A stretch of DNA of 64,000 nucleotides from Streptomyces sp. NBC_00513 (GTDB lineage: Bacteria; Actinomycetota; Actinomycetes; Streptomycetales; Streptomycetaceae), in NCBI RefSeq assembly GCF_041431415.1, contig NZ_CP107845.1, forward strand, positions 5,022,001 through 5,086,000. Direction: 5' to 3'. Every line of letters begins with the position of its first letter. Position 1 is the stretch's first letter. The position numbers and the translations under genes are program-made. Below the pieces are notes generated by a model. The model did no database searches, was not told where the DNA came from, and was given only the letters and a program-made list of their open reading frames with translations. Shown here piece by piece: positions 59,801 to 64,000 of the stretch.

Positions 59801-60345
59801 CCCGCGCCGCCCTGGAACGCTTCCTGCGCTGGCACACCACCGACCGGGGCGGCCGGGAGTCCGTGGCCACCGAGCACGACTTCGACGTCACACTGGAGGC
59901 GGGGGAGTTCGCCGTACGGATCCGCGGCTCCATGGACCGGGTCGAGGCCGACCCGCAGGGCCGCGCCTACGTCGTGGACTTCAAGACCGGCAAGGCCGCC
60001 CCCACCAGGGACGAGGTAGCCCGCCACCCCCAGCTCGCCGTCTACCAGCTCGCCGTGCGCGAGGGCGCCGTCGACGAGGTCTTCGACGGCGTGCGCCCCG
60101 ATCCCGGCGGCGCCGAACTCGTCCAGCTGCGCCAGGGCGCGCCCAAGAAGGACGGCGGCGACGAGGTCCCCAAGGTGCAGGCGCAGCAGCCCCTCGAAGG
60201 CGAGTGGGTGGGCGACCTGCTGGCCAACGCCGCCGGCCGGGTACTGGACGAGCGGTTCACGCCCGCCGCCGGCGAGCACTGCAAACGCTGCTCCTTCCGC
60301 AGCTCGTGCACCGCCCTCCCCGAGGGCCGCCAGACCGTGGAATGA
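56839..60345 (+). CDS. adnA: ATP-dependent helicase-nuclease subunit AdnA-like (UvrD motor plus RecB-type nuclease)
   Basis: About 1168 residues. Superfamily 1 motifs: I GPGTGKTT (about 54), Ia ILTFSRKAA, II VDEYQDTD, III GDPDQSIYAFRGA, V LMTAHRSKGLEWGLVVV and VI YVAATRARERLVV. The C-terminal nuclease has IRGSMDRVE, VVDFKTGK, HPQLAVYQL and a Cys set (TCSLQWFLG and CKRCSFRSSC) expected to hold an Fe-S cluster. With the next gene it should form AdnAB, the actinobacterial end-resection machine. An acidic repeat insert lies at about residues 466-520. GTG 56839 is the likely start; the 291 nt before it (56548-56838) is low-complexity, holding only a weak -10-like TAGCGT near 56670. Confidence 0.82.
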   Translation: MITSPSDRSERRTRTPDAYRLVRTGPERVAPPVLDAAQRAVVDHTTGPLLVLAGPGTGKTTTLIEAAAARVEAGTDPSRILILTFSRKAAVELRDRAALRLGGARAPQATTFHSYCYGLVRAHQDTDLFADPLRLLSGPEQDVMVRTLLEGQRRIRSIRWPDDLRAALTTRGFADEVRAVLARARELGLGPGALSDFADRIGRPDWKAAAAFLSEYLDVLDMQGTLDYAELLHRAVLLAERTPSLASAHDVILVDEYQDTDASQLRLLRALSGPGGTLIAFGDPDQSIYAFRGADINNILDFETSFPGARVRALTVGRRSSSELLAATRLLTTRMPVPRLPSAAVRAHRDLRATREGGRVEVYTYPTAGAELDNIADILRRAHLEDGVPWQDMAVLVRAGGRTLPAMRRALVSAGVPAETDGTDTPLRHEPAVAPLLTALRITATAAARPQAPEDPADPDDAGSDAERPEGPSDAERPEGPSDAEADADADADADADADAEADAEADAEAGAGAGSDADAPAPADPASAPPSDRDRDGAGTADHGWVGVEAAIALLGSPLGGMDAADLRRLGRALRDEERAAGVKVPAPSDVLLARALAEPERLVAHDPAHARGAQRLGLLLRKTRELLQGGGTAEEALWTLWDGTPWPQRLERGARRGGAGGRNADRDLDAVCALFDTAARAEDRTGGRGALNFLEQLEAEDIAADTLTIRATRRDAVRLMTAHRSKGLEWGLVVVAGVQEGLWPDLRRRGSLLEADRIGRDGLAEPLTPGALLAEERRLFYVAATRARERLVVTAVKAPAEDGDQPSRLLTELGVTPKDVTGRPRRPLAVPALVAELRATTVDPEASEALRDAAARRLARLAVLTDDEDRPLVPAAHPQRWWGLYEPTRSGVPLRDRDRPVALSGSALEQLANTCSLQWFLGREVKADAPSTAAQGFGNVVHVLADEVASGRTPADLAVLMERLDSVWDALAFDAPWKSRQEKENARAALERFLRWHTTDRGGRESVATEHDFDVTLEAGEFAVRIRGSMDRVEADPQGRAYVVDFKTGKAAPTRDEVARHPQLAVYQLAVREGAVDEVFDGVRPDPGGAELVQLRQGAPKKDGGDEVPKVQAQQPLEGEWVGDLLANAAGRVLDERFTPAAGEHCKRCSFRSSCTALPEGRQTVE
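58234..58380 (+). repeat. In-frame tandem repeats in the AdnA-like gene
   Basis: A 27-bp unit occurs twice in tandem (58234-58260 and 58261-58287, one difference). About 90 nt follow of alternating GACGCC/GACGCG/GAAGCG hexamers that encode an Asp-Ala/Glu-Ala run. All units are multiples of 3, so copy change keeps the frame. Confidence 0.85.
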
Positions 60346-60399
60346 GCCGCGCCCGGCCCGCTCGTCGAGACGGCGGTGGGGAGTGTCGGTGCCGGCGGC

Positions 60400-60405
60400 T
60401 AGCCT
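60400..60405 (+). promoter_or_regulatory. -10 element TAGCCT, possible leaderless promoter of adnB
   Basis: TAGCCT ends 6 nt before GTG 60412 and no Shine-Dalgarno sequence precedes the gene. It would give adnB a promoter of its own besides read-through from adnA. Confidence 0.42.
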
Positions 60406-60411
60406 TTTCAC

Positions 60412-63400
60412 GTGTCCGCGCGCCCGACCGTCCCGGCGGTGATCAGCGATCCCGAGCAGCTCAAGGAGCTCCTCGGGATCCCCTTCACGCCCGAACAGAT
60501 GGCCTGCGTCACCGCCCCGCCCGCCCCCCAGGTCATCGTGGCGGGCGCCGGCTCCGGCAAGACCACCGTCATGGCGGCCCGCGTCGTCTGGCTGGTCGCC
60601 ACCGGCGCCGTCGCACCCCAGGAGGTCCTCGGCCTGACCTTCACCAACAAGGCCGCCGGCGAACTCGCCGAGCGCGTGCGCAAGGCCCTCGCGCGCGCCG
60701 GCATCAGCGACCCGGACCCCTCCCCGGCCGACCCCGACGCGCTCGCGGGCGAGCCGCGCATCTCCACGTACCACGCCTTCGCCGGGCAGCTCCTCAAGGA
60801 CCACGGTCTGCGCATCGGGCTGGAGCCCAGCGCCCGACTGCTCGCCGACGCCACCCGCTTCCAGCTCGCCGCGCGCGTGCTGCGCGAGGCGCCCGGCCCG
60901 TACCCGTCGCTGACGAAGTCCATCCCCGACCTGGTCAGCGACCTGCTCGCGCTCGACGCGGAACTCTCCGAACACCTCGTGACCCCCGAGGAGCTGCGCG
61001 CGTACGACACCGCACTGCTCGACGTCCTCGCGGACACCCGGCTCACCAACGACGACCTGCGCAAGGTCCCCGAGGCCGGCCGCGGCCGGCTGGAACTGCT
61101 GGAGCTCGTCGCCCGCTACCGCGTCGCCAAACGCTCCCGCGACCTGATCGACTTCAGCGACCAGATCGCGCTCTCCGCGCGGCTCGCCACCACCCGGCCC
61201 GAGGTGGGGGCCCTGCTGCGCGAGGAGTTCAAGGTCGTCCTGCTCGATGAGTACCAGGACACCTCCGTCGCGCAGCGGCTGCTGCTGTCCGGGCTGTTCG
61301 GCGGCGGCACCGGCCACGCCGTCACCGCCGTCGGCGACCCCTGCCAGGCGATCTACGGCTGGCGCGGCGCCTCCGTGGCCAACCTCGACGACTTCCCCGA
61401 GCACTTCCCGCACGCCGACGGCCGCCCCGCCACCCGCTTCTCGCTCGGCGAGAACCGCCGCAGCGGCGGTCGCCTCCTCGACCTGGCCAACGAACTGGCC
61501 ACGCCGCTGCGCGCCATGCACGAGGGCGTCGAGGCGCTGCGCCCGGCGCCCGGCGCCGAACGGGACGGATCCGTGCGGTGCGCCCTGCTGCCCACCCACG
61601 CCGAGGAGCTGGAGTGGCTCGGGGACTCCGTCGCCCACCTGGTGCGGACGGGGACCGAACCGGGCGAGATCGCCGTACTGTGCCGCTCGGCCGGAGACTT
61701 CGCCCGGATCCAGGCGGTCCTGGTGGCCCGCGACGTCCCCGTCGAGGTGGTCGGCCTGTCCGGCCTGCTGCACCTGCCGGAGGTCGCCGACCTGGTCTCG
61801 GTCTGCGAGGTGCTCCAGGACCCGGGGGCCAACGCCGCCCTCGTCCGGCTGCTGATCGGCCCGCGCTGGCGCATCGGCGCCCGCGACCTGGCGCTGCTCG
61901 GGCGCAGGGCACGCCAACTGATCGGACGGACCCCCGCCGGCGCGGACGATCCGGACGGCCGGCTCGCGGCGGCCGTCGAGGGCGTCGACCCGGCGGAGGT
62001 CGTCTCGCTCGCCGACGCGCTGGAGACCTTCCTCGACGGATCCGGGGCCTCCTCCGCCGACGACCTGCCCTTCTCGGCGGACGCCCGCGTCCGCTTCGCC
62101 CACCTCGCCCGCGAACTGCGCGACCTGCGGCGCTCGCTCGCCGACCCGCTGATGGACGTCCTGCACCGGGTGCTGGCCGCGACCGGCCTCGACGTGGAAC
62201 TGTCCGCCTCGCCGCACGCCCTCGCCGCCCGACGGCGCGAAACCCTGTCGAACTTCATGGACGTGGCCGCCGGGTTCGCCGCCCTCGACGGGGAGGCCTC
62301 GCTGCTCGCCTTCCTGGCCTTCCTGCGGACCGCCGCCCAGTACGAGAAGGGCCTCGACCACGCGCTCCCCGGCGGGGAGAACACCGTCAAGGTGCTCACC
62401 GCCCACAAGTCCAAGGGCCTGGAGTGGGACGTGGTGGTGGTCCCGGACCTGTGCGCGGGCGCCTTCCCGAAGGAGAAGCCGCCGGAGGCCTGGACCTCGT
62501 ACGCCAAGGTCCTGCCGTACGCCCTGCGCGGCGACGCCTCCACCCTGCCCGGGGACCCGGCGTGGACCTCGGCGGGGATCAAGTCCTTCAAGGCCGCCCT
62601 GAAGGAACACAAGGCCGTCGAGGAACTCCGCCTCGGATACGTCACCTTCACCCGCCCCCGCTCCCTCCTCCTGGCCTCCGGCCACTGGTGGGGCCCGAGC
62701 CAGAAGAAGCCGCGCGGCCCGTCGGCGTTCCTCTCCGCGCTGCGGACCCACTGCGAGGCCGGGCACGGCGAGATCGAGGCCTGGGCGCCGGAGCCCGAGC
62801 CCGGCGCCGAGAACCCGGCCCTGTCCGAGGCGGGCGCCCCGGACCACTCCTGGCCCCTGCCCCTGGACCCGACCTCGCTGCGCCTGCGCCGCCGCGCGGC
62901 GGCGTTGGTGGAAGCCCACCTCGCGACCCCTCCGCCGCCGGAGGAGCCCCACCTGTGGCCCTCCGACCGCGAGGACCCCGCCTACGACACGGAACCCTGG
63001 CCGGACGCGGACCCCCACCCGGACCCCGATCCGGACCCCGACCCGTGGTCCGAGGCCGATCCGGACGCGGAGCCCTGGCCGGAGACGGACCCCTGGCCCC
63101 GGTCGGCGGACGCGGCCCCCGGCGCGGCCGCGCACCGGGCCCGCGTCCCCGCCCAGGACGCCGACCGGTACACGACCCCCGCGCCCCCGCCCGACGAGGA
63201 CCTCTGGGCCCCGGGCGAAGCCCTGCCCGCGCCCGCCCCGGCCCAGGCCCCGGCCGCGCACGAGGATGCGTACGAGGACCCCCGGGCGGCGCCCGGTGCC
63301 CGGGTCCCGGCCCAACCCACCGCCGCCACCCCCCGCCCCGGGACCCCCGCGCGGCAGGGCGCCGACCCCCTCACCCCCGAGGAGGCCCGCGCCATCGCCT

Positions 63401-64000
63401 CCTGGGACCGCGACCTCGACGCCCTCGAAGGCGAGCTGCGCCGCTCCCGCGCCGCCGTGCGCGACGTCGTGCTGCCCGCCGCCCTGTCCGCCTCCGAACT
63501 GCTTCGCCTCGCCTCCGACGAGCAGGGCTTCGTCCGCGACCTCGCCCGCCCCATGCCCAAGCCCCCGCAGCCCGCCGCCCGGCAGGGCACCCGCTTCCAC
63601 GCCTGGGTCGAGTCCCGCTTCGACGAACTGCCCCTCCCGCTCCTCGACGTCCTCGACCCCGCCGGGGAACTGCCCGGTTCCGACCAGGACATCGTCGACG
63701 AGGCCGACCTCGACTCCCTCAAGTCCGCCTTCGAGCGCAGCGCCTACGCCGACCGGACCCCCCACCGCATGGAGGCCCCGGTCCAGCTCACCCTCGCCGG
63801 CCGGGTCGTCCGCGGCCGGATCGACGCCGTGTACCGCCACCACGAGGGTCCGTACGACTACGAGATCGTCGACTGGAAGACGGGCCGCACCACCGAGGCC
63901 GACCCCCTCCAGCTCGCCGTCTACCGACTGGCCTGGGCGGAGGCCACCGGCACCCCGCTCGAACGGGTCGACGCCGCGTTCCTGCACGTCCGCAGCGGCC
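60412..64000 (+). CDS. adnB: ATP-dependent helicase-nuclease subunit AdnB-like (partial, 3' end outside window)
   Basis: At least 1196 residues. Motifs: I GAGSGKTT (about 46), Ia LGLTFTNKAAGELAERVRKAL, II VLLDEYQDTS, III VGDPCQAIYGWRGAS, V VKVLTAHKSKGLEWDVVVVPDL and VI LRLGYVTFTRPRSLLLASG. The C-terminal nuclease begins near residue 1040 (ALSASELLRLASDEQ) and shows RGRIDAVY, EIVDWKTGR and LQLAVYRLAW close to the window end. A roughly 150-residue Pro/Asp/Ala-rich linker lies between motor and nuclease, with Asp-Pro repeats at about 62997-63070. It is longer than mycobacterial AdnB as I recall it. GTG 60412 lies 66 nt after the adnA stop. Together they resect double-strand breaks. Confidence 0.83.
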   Translation, partial: MSARPTVPAVISDPEQLKELLGIPFTPEQMACVTAPPAPQVIVAGAGSGKTTVMAARVVWLVATGAVAPQEVLGLTFTNKAAGELAERVRKALARAGISDPDPSPADPDALAGEPRISTYHAFAGQLLKDHGLRIGLEPSARLLADATRFQLAARVLREAPGPYPSLTKSIPDLVSDLLALDAELSEHLVTPEELRAYDTALLDVLADTRLTNDDLRKVPEAGRGRLELLELVARYRVAKRSRDLIDFSDQIALSARLATTRPEVGALLREEFKVVLLDEYQDTSVAQRLLLSGLFGGGTGHAVTAVGDPCQAIYGWRGASVANLDDFPEHFPHADGRPATRFSLGENRRSGGRLLDLANELATPLRAMHEGVEALRPAPGAERDGSVRCALLPTHAEELEWLGDSVAHLVRTGTEPGEIAVLCRSAGDFARIQAVLVARDVPVEVVGLSGLLHLPEVADLVSVCEVLQDPGANAALVRLLIGPRWRIGARDLALLGRRARQLIGRTPAGADDPDGRLAAAVEGVDPAEVVSLADALETFLDGSGASSADDLPFSADARVRFAHLARELRDLRRSLADPLMDVLHRVLAATGLDVELSASPHALAARRRETLSNFMDVAAGFAALDGEASLLAFLAFLRTAAQYEKGLDHALPGGENTVKVLTAHKSKGLEWDVVVVPDLCAGAFPKEKPPEAWTSYAKVLPYALRGDASTLPGDPAWTSAGIKSFKAALKEHKAVEELRLGYVTFTRPRSLLLASGHWWGPSQKKPRGPSAFLSALRTHCEAGHGEIEAWAPEPEPGAENPALSEAGAPDHSWPLPLDPTSLRLRRRAAALVEAHLATPPPPEEPHLWPSDREDPAYDTEPWPDADPHPDPDPDPDPWSEADPDAEPWPETDPWPRSADAAPGAAAHRARVPAQDADRYTTPAPPPDEDLWAPGEALPAPAPAQAPAAHEDAYEDPRAAPGARVPAQPTAATPRPGTPARQGADPLTPEEARAIASWDRDLDALEGELRRSRAAVRDVVLPAALSASELLRLASDEQGFVRDLARPMPKPPQPAARQGTRFHAWVESRFDELPLPLLDVLDPAGELPGSDQDIVDEADLDSLKSAFERSAYADRTPHRMEAPVQLTLAGRVVRGRIDAVYRHHEGPYDYEIVDWKTGRTTEADPLQLAVYRLAWAEATGTPLERVDAAFLHVRSG

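Noticed and set aside
56077..63987. A 2636-residue open frame on the minus strand
   Set aside because: It is the antisense of the ATL, adnA and adnB genes. High GC keeps such frames open, and its translation is Gly/Val/Arg-rich with no recognisable domain.

Overview
The window is chromosomal DNA from a high-GC actinomycete, almost certainly a Streptomyces. The evidence is very high third-position GC, frequent GTG starts, many ATGA/GTGA start-stop overlaps, actinobacterial-only families (DUF3117, DUF3107, DUF3152, AdnAB) and exactly one in-frame TTA codon that I could find. It looks like core chromosome: I see no insertion sequence, integrase, phage gene, CRISPR array, tRNA or rRNA.

Region 1 (1-7.7 kb): the end of an unknown gene and its terminator; a four-gene ABC-2 transporter plus DesK/DesR-type two-component operon behind a perfect dyad; a minus-strand pair (GNAT acetyltransferase, SirB1-like transglutaminase-fold protein); a seven-iron ferredoxin followed by dapC; and a small repeat-rich secreted protein.

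Region 2 (8-26 kb): a block whose order matches, from memory, the Mycobacterium tuberculosis Rv1202-Rv1239c region. It holds dapE, a LOG protein, a FolP2-type DHPS-like protein, a short DivIVA-like membrane protein, 3-methyladenine glycosylase, DUF3117, an O-methyltransferase divergent from an ECF sigma/anti-sigma/HtrA/TatB envelope-stress set, Mrp, DUF1003, a PRC/MgtE_N/CBS protein and CorA. Lysine/peptidoglycan precursor synthesis, envelope stress, Tat export and Mg homeostasis sit together.

Region 3 (26-38 kb): a SUFU-domain protein, a zinc-ribbon protein, a PHP phosphoesterase, MarC, a hydrolase and a DEAD-box RNA helicase divergent from a MiaE-like ferritin-fold protein. DUF3107, TetR, a LipV-like hydrolase and a DUF3152 metzincin-like protein follow. 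From the helicase onward the order resembles Rv3211 back to Rv3201c, and this second block continues through MoeZ, the alkyltransferase-like protein and AdnAB.

Region 4 (38-48.5 kb) is the accessory-looking part. First comes a peptide-type ABC transporter operon behind a consensus promoter, a 31-residue putative leader peptide ending Phe-Cys-Arg and a U-tailed intrinsic terminator, which together look like an attenuator. Then comes a four-gene polysaccharide locus: a PelF-type glycosyltransferase with a DUF3492 domain, a multi-pass membrane protein carrying the only TTA (bldA) codon, an NAD-dependent epimerase translationally coupled to a 12-residue upstream ORF, and a Spherulin-4-type putative glycoside hydrolase. 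I regard this locus and the attenuator as the best candidates for undescribed biology.

Region 5 (48.5-64 kb): MoeZ, a secreted TAP-like lipoprotein peptidase, the haem enzyme CgoX/HemY, a large pseudokinase-flippase fusion membrane protein, an alkyltransferase-like DNA repair protein and the helicase-nuclease pair AdnA/AdnB, the latter cut by the window end. A recurring feature is a -10 hexamer 5-7 nt before the start codon, suggesting leaderless mRNAs for at least six genes.
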